A DNA stretch of 64,000 nucleotides from the NCBI RefSeq assembly GCF_001298525.1, contig NZ_CP012678.1, positions 682,001 to 746,000 on the forward strand, given 5' to 3'. Below the pieces are notes generated by a model that did no database searches, was not told where the DNA came from, and was given only the letters and a program-made list of their open reading frames with translations. Origin of the DNA: Psychrobacter urativorans (GTDB lineage: Bacteria; Pseudomonadota; Gammaproteobacteria; Pseudomonadales; Moraxellaceae). Position numbers and translations under genes: made by a program. This document shows positions 55,392-64,000 of the stretch, in pieces; positions within the stretch are counted from its first letter, which is position 1, and each line of letters opens with the position of its first letter.

Positions 55392-56744
55392 TTATTTACC
55401 TATCATATTTTTGACAAGTCTAAACTTGCCGCTTTTCTCTTTCGGTATTTCATCTACAATTTTTAAATTAATCTTTAACTCTGGGCCAAAACGTTCTGCT
55501 AGTGCTAATTTAAAATTTTTCTGTTCTTTATCGGTGAAGTCGTTACTTGCAACAACTAGCACTTCTACGCAATCAGACTTGTGTTGAATTGCTTGGAACT
55601 GGATAACTCCTGCAACATTCTTAGTGCTGTTACTGATGTTACCTAAGTTAACTTTTCCATGTGTTGGGGAAAGAATATAATCGGTCGCTCTACCTTCAAT
55701 TCTTTCAACTAATGGAAAATGAGACCCACAAACACACTGTTTGTCTTCTGGCGCAAGCTTTATACGATCACCAATCCTATAACGTATGAGAGGAGTACCT
55801 TTTGTAGTAAATGAAGTCACAAGAATTTCGCCTTCTTGTGCTGGTTTCATATCTTCATCAACCACTTCAAATATACCTGTTAATGGATGAATATGCATTC
55901 CTCCTTGCTCACATTCAAGAATAAAGGGCGCACCTTCTGACGAAGCATACTGGTCAGCAATTTTACAGCCTAAAACAGAACTAATAACTTCACGATGAAT
56001 GGGTAGTAATGTTTCAGCAGTAGGGAAAAAAGCTTCAACTGTATTCTCCAGCTTTAATCCACGAACTGCAGCCATAGAGCATAACTCATATACACTAGAT
56101 GGGAAACCAACAATATATGCTGGAGCAAAATTACGAAAAGCGAGCCAGTAAATATGAAAATTACTGTCAGTTATATGAAATGTAGAAAAAAAACGAATCT
56201 TATTAACATAGTCATCTCTATAACAAATCCCCTTCTTAATATTTTTTTCACTAACTATATTTTTACCACTGAACCATACACATTTCTTACCAAGCGTATA
56301 CCCATACTGAGCTCTGAAACTATCTAAAAATGCATGACGCTCTTGCATATTTTCTTTAGTATACAAAACTTTCATTGATGCACCCGTAGTACCACCTGTT
56401 AGACTCACGATCGCATTTTTTTCGCTTAATGTAGCTATATCCTTCATGTTATTAATAATATCTTCTTTATTAAGTATACCAAAATCATTTAGAGACTCGT
56501 ATTTTCTATAATGACTATACCAATTAGATTTATTCACACTAAAATTTAAAAAATTGGCTAAACGTTCTTTTTGCTCAACCTCTACATCATGTTTAGAAGC
56601 AATTGAAAACTTAGTATAATAATCTTTATATTTCTGATAATCTCCAGCATGCCGGATTTTATATTGATACGAATTGAAAACCGTGATAGCACAATTCGTC
56701 AAAAAGTTCGGACTATAATGTATAAATATTTCTTTTAATAGCAT
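55392..56744 (-). CDS. CapK/PaaK-like adenylate-forming protein
   Basis: A 450-aa protein of the phenylacetate-CoA ligase/CapK branch of adenylating enzymes. The nucleotide loop is SLTGGTTGASMKVLYT near 113; the region FFPTAETLLPIHREVISSVLGCKIADQYASSEGAPF near 238-274 carries the E of the acyl-adenylate site; TPLIRYRIGDRI near 318 supplies the Asp and Arg for ATP; and IVDEIPKEKSGKFRLVKN near 431 has the C-terminal catalytic Lys. Several capsule loci contain such genes without a proven role; activating an acid for transfer to a sugar is the likely one. It is 2 bases from the polymerase gene. A four-residue CVCG segment near 333 could bind a metal. Confidence 0.8.
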   Translation of the reverse strand: MLLKEIFIHYSPNFLTNCAITVFNSYQYKIRHAGDYQKYKDYYTKFSIASKHDVEVEQKERLANFLNFSVNKSNWYSHYRKYESLNDFGILNKEDIINNMKDIATLSEKNAIVSLTGGTTGASMKVLYTKENMQERHAFLDSFRAQYGYTLGKKCVWFSGKNIVSEKNIKKGICYRDDYVNKIRFFSTFHITDSNFHIYWLAFRNFAPAYIVGFPSSVYELCSMAAVRGLKLENTVEAFFPTAETLLPIHREVISSVLGCKIADQYASSEGAPFILECEQGGMHIHPLTGIFEVVDEDMKPAQEGEILVTSFTTKGTPLIRYRIGDRIKLAPEDKQCVCGSHFPLVERIEGRATDYILSPTHGKVNLGNISNSTKNVAGVIQFQAIQHKSDCVEVLVVASNDFTDKEQKNFKLALAERFGPELKINLKIVDEIPKEKSGKFRLVKNMIGK

Positions 56745-56903
56745 TGTAATATCTACCTCATTAATATAAAACTATATTTAGTTTAAAACTTATGGTTATT
56801 TTTGAAGTATACGAAACTATATACTAAATACTAACATCTTAAAAATCAAATATAGTATTATGAAATACATTATCTTCTACACTCTTGAAGTGTATCTAAC
56901 TGT

Positions 56904-57989
56904 CTATTTAAGAATCGAATTATATAATTCGATATGTAACTGTGCGGCTTTGTTTATTGAATATTTGTGGGCGTTGTTAATAGCATTAGTTGAAAACCTC
57001 TCTATCAGAGTATTATCTAAAACAAATTTAGCAATTTCATTTGCAATCTCTTGGGGATTATGGTGAGGCACAGTAACGCCATTTTTACTACTCTCAATTA
57101 TTTCGGCGCAACCACCAACATCAGTAACTATACAAGGTAATCCAGATATAGATGCTTCAAGAAGTGCAATGGGCAGACCTTCCGATGAGGAGCTGAGAAG
57201 AAACATATCAGCTTCATAAAGAAATTTTGGAATATTTGTTTTCAATCCAACGAAATCAACTATATGATTTAGATTATTTTCCTTAATATAATCTAATAAC
57301 TCACCTTTATACTTAGCATCACCTTCACCAGCAATTAATACTTTTATTTTTTCCTGAACATCTATATCTAATAACGTTAAGGCCTGCAACATCGTTATAT
57401 AATCTTTCGGAATAGTTAACTGTCCAACCATAGCTATTTTAACAGTATCCTCTAACTTTCTCGTTCGAACATATCCTACAAACTTTTCCTCAGAAACTGC
57501 ATTTAGTATCGTATTAACTTTTCGACCAGTGTATAAACTTAAAGCTTCCGCACAGTTTTTTGATATACCTACATATTCATCTACTAGACTATTAAAAATA
57601 GTATAAGTTAACTTATCCCAACGAGGTTTAATAGTATGATGTGTATAGACTACAGGAACTCTTGATAAAGCGGAAAACACTATGCCATAAGCAAGATGGC
57701 TATGGCAAATGTCTATATTGTTTTTTATAATATATTTTCTTAGTCTTGCTACACCTAGCCAAGGTTTTTTTCTAGTCTCATTACCGATTATGTAGGTCAT
57801 GATACCAGACGACTTCAAGTCACTTATAAATTTTTCTGCATACTTCACATCTCTACCAGCGTCAGCTGCTGTACTTAGAAATACTATATGTACATTATGA
57901 CCTTCTGCAGCCAAAATTTTTGCCATGTCTTTAACATAAACTTCAGCACCACCTGATGCGGGTGCAGATATTATATGCATAATATTCAT
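56904..57989 (-). CDS. GT4-family glycosyltransferase
   Basis: A GT-B glycosyltransferase of 361 aa. It opens MNIMHIISAPASGGAEVYVKDMAK, has HSHLAYGIVFSAL and VVYTHHTIKPRWDK in the N-terminal domain, and AMVGQLTIPKDYITMLQAL near 200 and the EX7E region SSEGLPIALLEASISGLPCIVTDVGG near 285-310 in the C-terminal domain. The start at 57989 is chosen because the family opening MHIIS follows at once; the frame continues to 58082 with a hydrophobic, AT-driven extension that I reject. A weak GGAA site precedes. Its acceptor is unknown. A 159-base gap separates it from the CapK-like gene, and a 427-base gap from the gene upstream. Confidence 0.84.
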   Translation of the reverse strand: MNIMHIISAPASGGAEVYVKDMAKILAAEGHNVHIVFLSTAADAGRDVKYAEKFISDLKSSGIMTYIIGNETRKKPWLGVARLRKYIIKNNIDICHSHLAYGIVFSALSRVPVVYTHHTIKPRWDKLTYTIFNSLVDEYVGISKNCAEALSLYTGRKVNTILNAVSEEKFVGYVRTRKLEDTVKIAMVGQLTIPKDYITMLQALTLLDIDVQEKIKVLIAGEGDAKYKGELLDYIKENNLNHIVDFVGLKTNIPKFLYEADMFLLSSSSEGLPIALLEASISGLPCIVTDVGGCAEIIESSKNGVTVPHHNPQEIANEIAKFVLDNTLIERFSTNAINNAHKYSINKAAQLHIELYNSILK

Positions 57990-58416
57990 ATAAAAGTTCC
58001 AGAATTTAAATACTAGGTATAATATGATTAATGAAATTAGAACGTCTTGTTCAATTATTTTAAACATTACGAAAATATTCAAGGCTAAGTTTACAAATTT
58101 TTATAAATTAAAAATAAGCATATAAATAATAAAGAAATTTTATTTTTAATGATTAGGATGCTTTTCAATATATTTTAAGCAAAAAATCATCAATTTTCTT
58201 AATCAATATTTTATTTCTGTTTGTCTTACGTTTTATTACTTGTTTCCAGCTTAATATGATTCTGAGCCGATAAAAAACAGTAAATTAATTTATAGTCATT
58301 TCGTTATCAAAAATAGACAGCAATTATTTATGAAAACCTACTCAATGGATCATAGATTAAAATAAATAATTAGTTATTGTCTTGTTTTTATTTAAGTCCC
58401 GCTGCATATTCATATA
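57990..58416. other. 427-base AT-rich gap inside the capsule locus
   Basis: The longest gap within the cluster, strongly AT-rich. No open frame with coding character, no IS end, and no clear terminator. It probably holds an internal promoter for the downstream half, or eroded sequence. Confidence 0.4.
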
Positions 58417-59271
58417 TTACTCTCTACCCGTGAATATTCTGTCAAAAACTTTCAATGCTTCTGATTTAGTAAAATACCCTTTTATCACTCCAGGCCAAAA
58501 TGTAACTTCAGAACGTCGTACAATTAGACCTTTCTGGATTTGTAGAATAATATGTTCATGATCTAAATTAGATAATGCCGCAACTCTATGTTGACCATAA
58601 TTTATAAAATAACTATAGGTACCATTACTTTCTAAAACTATTGCTGCAATATTATTCTTACCTTTTATATCCACATTAAAGCCATTGTCTTTAATAGAAT
58701 TATAGACATTGATTAACCTATTATATTCTAGCTCTCCTTTTTCTAAGCTAACTGGACCATAAAAAGAGTCTCCTCCATCTATTCTTATTTTCGATTTATG
58801 CTCTATATTATCAATTTCAATCTCTAGAGTTCTTTGTCTAATTCTATCTAGAGGTTCCAGATTAGACCAAGGATAAGCCATACCAGATGCAGGCAAACTA
58901 TTAAGTATATTATTTTCTGTTTTTTCTAAAAATAAGTATTCTGAAACTGATTTAGGCTGAAAACTGGAGTAAAAGTGAGATAAAGTTGACTCACTGTAGT
59001 CTTTAATCCCATCATTAGCATACTTTCTAATTGTGGTAATAAAGGGTGCATTACTCTCTTTACCAGCCTTAAATCCGTGAGCAGCCATAAAGCGAATATC
59101 TGCTATCGGCACCTTTACCAACACCATTGGCTTGTTAGTTTTGTATAACAGCTCTATTGGCGAATGCCATTCTTCATTAATATAGTTCTCTGATAATCTA
59201 ATAAGATCAAAACCAAACTTATTTGTTGCCAAAAGTATTTCTCTTTTAATTTTAAAAATAACTTTCTTCAT
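58417..59271 (-). CDS. Unrecognised protein with ParB-like GQHR motif
   Basis: A 284-aa soluble protein I do not recognise. The N-terminus is basic (MKKVIFKIKREILLATNKFGF). The middle has WHSPIELLYKTNKPMVLVKVPIADIRFMAAHGFK (about 35-70) and an acidic, charged centre. The most telling part is YFINYGQHRVAALSNLDHEHIILQIQKG near 225-250, which resembles the phosphate-binding GxHR box and following strand of ParB/sulfiredoxin-fold proteins, some of which are kinases or nucleases. RRSEVTFWPGV follows. The ATG at 59271 has GAG 7 bases upstream. It is 52 bases after the nucleotidyltransferase-like gene. Not a transmembrane or secreted protein. A role in sugar phosphorylation or modification is only a guess. 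Confidence 0.6.
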   Translation of the reverse strand: MKKVIFKIKREILLATNKFGFDLIRLSENYINEEWHSPIELLYKTNKPMVLVKVPIADIRFMAAHGFKAGKESNAPFITTIRKYANDGIKDYSESTLSHFYSSFQPKSVSEYLFLEKTENNILNSLPASGMAYPWSNLEPLDRIRQRTLEIEIDNIEHKSKIRIDGGDSFYGPVSLEKGELEYNRLINVYNSIKDNGFNVDIKGKNNIAAIVLESNGTYSYFINYGQHRVAALSNLDHEHIILQIQKGLIVRRSEVTFWPGVIKGYFTKSEALKVFDRIFTGRE

Positions 59272-59323
59272 ATTATTACTCAATTAAAAATTTTAAATAC
59301 TTACAAGACAGAGAAAATGTTTG

Positions 59324-60583
59324 CTAACTAATTAATCTATGAGCTTTAATTTTTATATTACTAGGAATAATATCAATAAATACTCGTGGAACTGCCAACC
59401 GTATTAAACTTTTTAATTTTTTAGATTTTTTACCTCCAAGTTCTTTTGGTAGGTACTTCAGAGCTGAATAATTGACATAGACCTCTGGGTCTTTAGGATT
59501 AGTATATAAGTAATTCTTAAAAACAAAAAAACCTTCAATAATAGAAGCAATATAACGCTTGTCGTTCAATTTACTGACATCAAAAAAATCAAGCTGTAAC
59601 TCGTTTGATATACTTGCAAAGCGCTGCACATAAATAGGCTTTATTTCTGGTTTCTGTAATACTGCGTGGTAAAGCAAAGAGAAAAAATAGTCATCTAACC
59701 TTGGCTTATATACATTGTTAATAGTTTTAATACGTTGCTCAAGCATATCTCTTTCCCAGCTCGAGTGATAATAATCATCTCCAATAAATCTTATATCAAA
59801 TGGAACTTCTTTATTTTCTATTTTAACAATTAATTTGGCACCCCCATTCGTCAAAGATAACACCTTTGAATTAGAGGCAGATATAAAATCCATCACATTT
59901 TCACACAAAACATCAACATCTTTATCATTATTAAAGAAATCAAACGGCAAAAATTCAAAATTCCTTAAAACAAGATATTTGGAAGCGTATTTTAAAGTAG
60001 TAAATAACTCTGGGAATCCGCTCCAACCATCCGCACCCTTCAAATCTTGATGGAAGACTAAAACGTCATGTCGACAGTCTAATATCTCTTTTAACAACTC
60101 CTCTCCAAACAATAAAATTGCCTGCTCGTAAAATTCTTCTGGAGATGCAGTAGAATGAACATAATATCCGCCACAGATTTCTCTGACTTCACGTTTTATC
60201 TTTACTGTTTTGCTATTAACTAATTCTATAGCTCCAGAAACGGTTTTTCGATAATGATATTCAGGAGCATTATCTTTGACAACTAAACATAAAAACTCCC
60301 CTTCGCCCATTGTCTCTGCTTTATCGCTAATCTGGGGATTATCAATAGCTTTATAAAATCGATTGAAATTTTGAACAGCATTTTTTTTAGACCATTGCAT
60401 ACTTATACTTGATACAATATTAAAATTTAGTTTAATAGCTTGTATTATCTCATCTTCACATGAGCGACCATTTTGCCAAATAATAAATAGCTGATAATCA
60501 TCATCTAAATCATGTGTGAAATATTTTTTCGATTCAGAATAAGTGTAGTTAACCAAACCTTTATAGTAATCTTCTACATTCAT
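59324..60583 (-). CDS. Unrecognised protein with nucleotidyltransferase-like region
   Basis: A 419-aa soluble protein of unknown function. Residues about 20-160 form a domain with DYQLFIIWQNGRSCEDEI, SMQWSKKNAVQNFNRFYKAI and ELVNSKTVKIKREVREICGGYYVHS. From about 200 on, YLVLRNFEFLPFDFFNNDKDVDVL then VPFDIRFIGDDYY shows the D-x-D plus third-D spacing of nucleotidyltransferase-fold enzymes. The end is helical and basic. From memory, a similar first domain occurs in some streptococcal and teichoic-acid-type polysaccharide proteins, but I cannot confirm it. GGAG lies 8 bases before the ATG at 60583, which is preferred over 60616, where it would overlap the flippase gene. Confidence 0.62.
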   Translation of the reverse strand: MNVEDYYKGLVNYTYSESKKYFTHDLDDDYQLFIIWQNGRSCEDEIIQAIKLNFNIVSSISMQWSKKNAVQNFNRFYKAIDNPQISDKAETMGEGEFLCLVVKDNAPEYHYRKTVSGAIELVNSKTVKIKREVREICGGYYVHSTASPEEFYEQAILLFGEELLKEILDCRHDVLVFHQDLKGADGWSGFPELFTTLKYASKYLVLRNFEFLPFDFFNNDKDVDVLCENVMDFISASNSKVLSLTNGGAKLIVKIENKEVPFDIRFIGDDYYHSSWERDMLEQRIKTINNVYKPRLDDYFFSLLYHAVLQKPEIKPIYVQRFASISNELQLDFFDVSKLNDKRYIASIIEGFFVFKNYLYTNPKDPEVYVNYSALKYLPKELGGKKSKKLKSLIRLAVPRVFIDIIPSNIKIKAHRLIS

Positions 60584-60608
60584 CTTAATTTCTCCTTCAT
60601 TGATATTA

Positions 60609-61985
60609 TTACGCATTAATTTTTTGAAGATTATTCATTTTATTTTCGTTATGAAAGACTCCAAATACTGATGTGTCTATACCAAGTCGATGATAGACCA
60701 TAACCCATAACATTATATTTCTTATAAGGATAGAGATACCAGTTGCCCAAGCTGCGCCTACAGCACCATAAGACGGAATAAAAATAAAATTTAATACTAT
60801 ATTACAAAACGTGGCAACCAACATTCCTTTAAGTGTATCCTGCTCATGACCCGTCATATTCAAAATCCGACCCGATGTCCCAAACATTGCATTAAGTAGC
60901 TGTATAATAGTAAGGACCATTAAAACCGAATAACCATTAGCAAATTCATTACCGAACGCTATAGTTAAAATACTATCACCATAAAACATAAATAATAGCG
61001 AAAAAGGGATAGCTAAAAGCATACTCGCTCTAGCAGTCATCACTGCGACTTTGCTAAGCTTTAATATATCGCTCTGAGCATAAAAGCGAGCAAAGTAGGG
61101 CATTGCAGCCATTGCTACAACTGTAAGACCAACTGTAGTTATCGATGCACCTTGCGAAGCAATCCGATACAAACCCACATCTGTTGCAGACCCAAATATA
61201 CCTAGCATAACTATATCAGTCTGAGTGTTTATTACGCCTACACCCTCAAGTAAAGTAAATGGAATAACACTCTTCAACCATAGCTTTGTTTTATATTGTG
61301 GCTTTGGCTTTTTTAATACTTCAATCGGAGTTTCGCGATGTAACAGCCATGCTCCAAATATAAAAGATATTATGATTGATAAAACACTTAGCATGACAGC
61401 AGTTTCACTGGTCATATCATTAGAAATGAAGAACCAATAAAATAAAATTAATGCAATTAATATTAATGGACGAATAATCCCTTCTGGAATTTGACTTTGA
61501 ACTATTTTTCGCAACCCTTGTAGAGAGGCACTTCTTAAACCACTTAACGCTAAAAATGGAATCGCTGCTATGGCATATATAAAAGCATTATCATCTGATA
61601 CTTTATGATTACTACCTGCAAAAAAAGTGAAGTATATAATACAACATATGATTAAAGCGACGCTAATAATACTAGCCGTAATATTAGCCCATCGCCAAAT
61701 ACCTCTTAATAAACTCCAATTACCTTCCGTCTCAGCTCTGACAGTTTCACGGACAATAAGTGTTGTCATTCCAAATTGAGCGGGAACCGAAAATAGTGCT
61801 ACAAGAGCAAATACATAGACATATATACCAAATGACTCCGCCCCTAAAGCTCTAGTTAGAACAATGGACGTACCTAACGATAAGCCAATATTTAAAATTT
61901 TTAAAACTAAAGCACCTATTCCTCCTCGGAGTAATTGAGCGCGATTTCCAGAACCACCTAAAGTGGATTTAATTTTTGAAATCAT
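60609..61985 (-). CDS. wzx: Polysaccharide flippase, Wzx type
   Basis: Polytopic MOP-superfamily transporter of 458 aa with about 12-14 hydrophobic segments, which should flip the undecaprenyl-linked repeat unit across the inner membrane. It opens LLRGGIGALVLKILNIGLSLGTSIVLTRALGAESFGIYVYVFAL, the usual Wzx/RfbX start, and has SLQGLRKIVQSQIPEGIIRPLILIALI near 148 and VGLYRIASQGASIT near 271. The C-terminal LNMTGHEQDTLKGMLVATFCNIVLNFIFIPSYGAVGAAWATG block is typical. It is 25 bases upstream of the nucleotidyltransferase-like gene. Confidence 0.88.
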   Translation of the reverse strand: MISKIKSTLGGSGNRAQLLRGGIGALVLKILNIGLSLGTSIVLTRALGAESFGIYVYVFALVALFSVPAQFGMTTLIVRETVRAETEGNWSLLRGIWRWANITASIISVALIICCIIYFTFFAGSNHKVSDDNAFIYAIAAIPFLALSGLRSASLQGLRKIVQSQIPEGIIRPLILIALILFYWFFISNDMTSETAVMLSVLSIIISFIFGAWLLHRETPIEVLKKPKPQYKTKLWLKSVIPFTLLEGVGVINTQTDIVMLGIFGSATDVGLYRIASQGASITTVGLTVVAMAAMPYFARFYAQSDILKLSKVAVMTARASMLLAIPFSLLFMFYGDSILTIAFGNEFANGYSVLMVLTIIQLLNAMFGTSGRILNMTGHEQDTLKGMLVATFCNIVLNFIFIPSYGAVGAAWATGISILIRNIMLWVMVYHRLGIDTSVFGVFHNENKMNNLQKINA

Positions 61986-62252
61986 TATTATGTATTCTAA
62001 GTTGGGAGTTAGGTATTAAATAGAAAAACTATCGTATTAACTTTGATTATATTTTTTTAACTCTACCGACAAAATTTCTACACTTAAATCAATAGTAGCT
62101 GAAGAACCAATTCAGGTTACAATCAGCATTTGTTATTAGGAATATAGTGATAGAGATATTAACCAAAGAAAAGAACCATGTTTTTTGTATATCTATTTAT
62201 CAGTTACTCAATTACCTAATTGTAATATTTTCAGTCATAAGCACCAGTCATT
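61986..62252. other. 267-base AT-rich gap between wzx and the epimerase gene
   Basis: No open frame, IS end or strong hairpin. A promoter for the wzx-to-wzi part of the cluster may lie here, but I could not pick one. Confidence 0.35.
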
Positions 62253-63299
62253 TTACTTTAAAAAATTTATATACCAAGGCATTGCTATTGCAATACCTTC
62301 TTTAATTACAAATTCAGGATTATAGCCAAGTAAGGTTTTCGCCTTTGTCACGTCTGCTTGTGAATGACGAACATCTCCTACTCTAAAATCACGATATATT
62401 GGTGCTTTATGATGTTTAATACCATTTTTCTGCAGTGATAACTGAATATCCTCATATAACTGATTCAGCGTCGTGCGACCACCCACTGCTACGTTGTATA
62501 CCTGATTTTTAGCATCATCTTTTGCTGTTGCAGCCAAAATGTTAGCCTGTACTGCATTATCAATAAAATTAAAATCACGGCTAGTTTCACCATCACCATT
62601 GATAAATACATCATCGCCATTAATCATTGCTGCAGTCCACTTAGGGATAACTGCAGCATAAGCACCATCAGGCGTCTGTCGTTTACCAAAAATATTAAAG
62701 TAGCGTAAACCAATACTATTAAAGCCGTAAGTGCGAGCAAATACATTGGCATATAACTCATTGACGTACTTAGTTACTGCATATGGCGATAGCGGATTAC
62801 CTATGGTATCTTCGACTTTAGGTAGTGCCGGATGATCACCGTAAGTTGAACTACTCGCTGCATAGGTAAAACTTGAAACTTTAGCATCACGGGCTGCAAC
62901 TAACATATTTAAATAGCCACTGATATTCGTTTCATTAGTGTTAATAGGATCTGCAATAGAACGTGGTACCGATCCTAATGCAGCTTGATGCAGCACATAA
63001 TCCACCTCTTGACAAGCTGCCTTGCAGTCTTCGAGATTGCGAATATCGCCTTTAATAAAGCTAAAACCTGACCATTGTTTAGGAGTCACCAGACTTCGCA
63101 CTTCATCTAAATTATGCTGAAAGCCAGTAGCAAAATTATCTAAACCAACTACTTTTTGATTAAGTAATAATAAAGTTTCGAGTAAGTTAGAACCTATAAA
63201 ACCAGCTACACCAGTAATTAGCCATGTTTTTGGTTCATTTTCCAGCGTTAGCCTTATTCTCTCATAGGTATTTTGTGTTTGGAGCGACATTATAGTCAT
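62253..63299 (-). CDS. tviC: UDP-GlcNAc(A) C4-epimerase, TviC/WbpP type
   Basis: Extended short-chain dehydrogenase of 348 aa that should convert UDP-GlcNAcA to UDP-GalNAcA (or UDP-GlcNAc to UDP-GalNAc). The NAD loop is [12 protein letters not shown] near residue 34, the diagnostic [15 protein letters not shown] follows, and the catalytic YxxxK is [22 protein letters not shown] near 170. GVRP-side features [27 protein letters not shown] sequence near 203 match WbpP/TviC. In other capsule loci the gene follows the TviB/WbpO dehydrogenase, and it does here with a 24-base gap. The ATG at 63299 or the one three codons later could be used; the ribosome site is weak. Confidence 0.9.
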   Translation of the reverse strand: MTIMSLQTQNTYERIRLTLENEPKTWLITGVAGFIGSNLLETLLLLNQKVVGLDNFATGFQHNLDEVRSLVTPKQWSGFSFIKGDIRNLEDCKAACQEVDYVLHQAALGSVPRSIADPINTNETNISGYLNMLVAARDAKVSSFTYAASSSTYGDHPALPKVEDTIGNPLSPYAVTKYVNELYANVFARTYGFNSIGLRYFNIFGKRQTPDGAYAAVIPKWTAAMINGDDVFINGDGETSRDFNFIDNAVQANILAATAKDDAKNQVYNVAVGGRTTLNQLYEDIQLSLQKNGIKHHKAPIYRDFRVGDVRHSQADVTKAKTLLGYNPEFVIKEGIAIAMPWYINFLK

Positions 63300-63323
63300 T
63301 TTTCTTATTCTCTAAAAAGGCTA

Positions 63324-64000
63324 TTAAAGGCGAATATCAGTATCATTTCTTGCAAAGAGATACTTTAGATCGTAGAGGACATGATTATCTTTACCTAGAG
63401 CTCTAATATTATCTACTCCCATTTTGCTAAATTCTTGATGCGCGACTGCTAAGATAATACTGTCATATTGATTAGTTAATGGCTCGCTAATAGGAGTGAC
63501 ATTATATTCACGCTGTGCTTCAGCTTTATTTACCCAAGGATCATAAATATCGACCTCAATATTATACTCTTGTAGCTCATGCGCAATATCGATAATTTTG
63601 GTATTGCGCACATCAGGACAATTTTCTTTAAAGCTAAGTCCCAGTATTAATACCCTCGCCCCTTCAACTTGAATACGTTTTTTTATCATTGTTTTAATAA
63701 GTTGGGTAGTTACGTATGCACCCATACCATCATTAAGACGTCTGCCAGCAAGAATAATTTCTGGATTATAACCAATAGCTTGTGCTTTGTGAGTCAGGTA
63801 ATACGGATCAACACCGATACAGTGCCCACCTACTAGACCTGGTCGAAATGGTAAGAAGTTCCACTTCGTTCCAGCCGCTTTTAAAACAGCTTCGGTATCT
63901 ATATTCATTTTATTAAAGATAACAGCCAACTCGTTGATTAGAGCGATATTGACATCTCTTTGTGTATTTTCTATAACTTTTGCCGCTTCTGCTACCTTAA
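63324..64000 (-). CDS. tviB: UDP-GlcNAc 6-dehydrogenase, TviB/WbpO type, cut by edge
   Basis: C-terminal half of an NAD-dependent nucleotide sugar dehydrogenase that oxidises UDP-GlcNAc to its uronic acid. The open frame runs unbroken from the right edge: [22 protein letters not shown], then [27 protein letters not shown] with the catalytic Cys, [20 protein letters not shown] in the UDP-binding domain, and a stop at 63324. About the first 200 residues, with the NAD-binding Rossmann fold, lie beyond the window. Upstream genes would be expected to include wza, wzb and wzc. Confidence 0.92.
   Translation of the reverse strand, partial: KVAEAAKVIENTQRDVNIALINELAVIFNKMNIDTEAVLKAAGTKWNFLPFRPGLVGGHCIGVDPYYLTHKAQAIGYNPEIILAGRRLNDGMGAYVTTQLIKTMIKKRIQVEGARVLILGLSFKENCPDVRNTKIIDIAHELQEYNIEVDIYDPWVNKAEAQREYNVTPISEPLTNQYDSIILAVAHQEFSKMGVDNIRALGKDNHVLYDLKYLFARNDTDIRL

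Noticed and set aside
57990..58082. Hydrophobic N-terminal extension of the GT4 protein, seemingly a membrane anchor
   Set aside because: GT4 enzymes start at the first beta strand (MHIIS); the extension is AT-rich and has no family support.

Overview
The window looks like chromosome from a gamma-proteobacterium of the Moraxellaceae, most likely Psychrobacter. This rests on the protein sequences (PilS/PilR, PbpG-type endopeptidase, TrpS, ScpAB, GlnS), moderate base composition with frequent AAGGA-type ribosome binding sites, and an Acinetobacter/Psychrobacter-style capsule locus. The genus call is inference from recognition, not from a search.

Positions 1-42,300 are a conserved housekeeping backbone. 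In order: pgk (cut by the left edge), a DksA/TraR zinc-finger protein, thiE, a PbpG-type endopeptidase, three regulators in a row (a UvrY/GacA-type regulator, pilS, pilR), a CtpA-type protease, gpmI, a 6S RNA gene, fxsA, ruvC, a META/DUF4377 lipoprotein, a GST, a 1-Cys peroxiredoxin, a TerA-like protein next to a phospholipase D-fold protein, glnS, ppiB, lpxH, orn, rsgA, a membrane rhodanese, grxC, secB, adk, the late cytochrome c maturation genes ccmF-G-H-I, a DUF445 membrane protein, mrdA, rsmD, rplM-rpsI with a possible pseudoknot leader, an LpxL-type acyltransferase, trpS and scpAB. Several intrinsic terminators separate these units.

Positions 42,440-49,000 are an insertion-sequence graveyard at the edge of the capsule locus. 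It holds an IS5-family copy whose 5' end is cut by a decayed IS630-family element and whose first catalytic Asp has become Asn, an AT-rich 1.1 kb stretch with only a possible small gene, a GT4 glycosyltransferase, a GT2 glycosyltransferase pseudogene split by a 28-bp perfect inverted repeat, an 82-bp MITE-like remnant, and a second IS5-family element that carries another IS inside its transposase gene. That second element sits in the stop codon of wzi and rebuilds it.

Positions 48,996-64,000, all on the minus strand, are a Wzx/Wzy-type capsule or exopolysaccharide locus. Transcription runs from the right edge: tviB/wbpO-type dehydrogenase (partial), tviC/wbpP-type epimerase, a flippase, two unrecognised proteins, a GT4, a CapK/PaaK-like adenylate-forming protein, an EpsG-like polymerase, a GT4, the initiating phosphoglycosyltransferase, a PglD-type acetyltransferase, a PglE-type aminotransferase and wzi. 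TviB and TviC would supply UDP-GlcNAcA and UDP-GalNAcA. The PglC/D/E-type trio points to a di-N-acetylated 6-deoxysugar as first sugar, but the 4,6-dehydratase it needs is not in the window, nor are wza/wzb/wzc. The least explained part is the pair at 58,417-60,583: a ParB-like fold protein and a protein with a nucleotidyltransferase-like Asp pattern.
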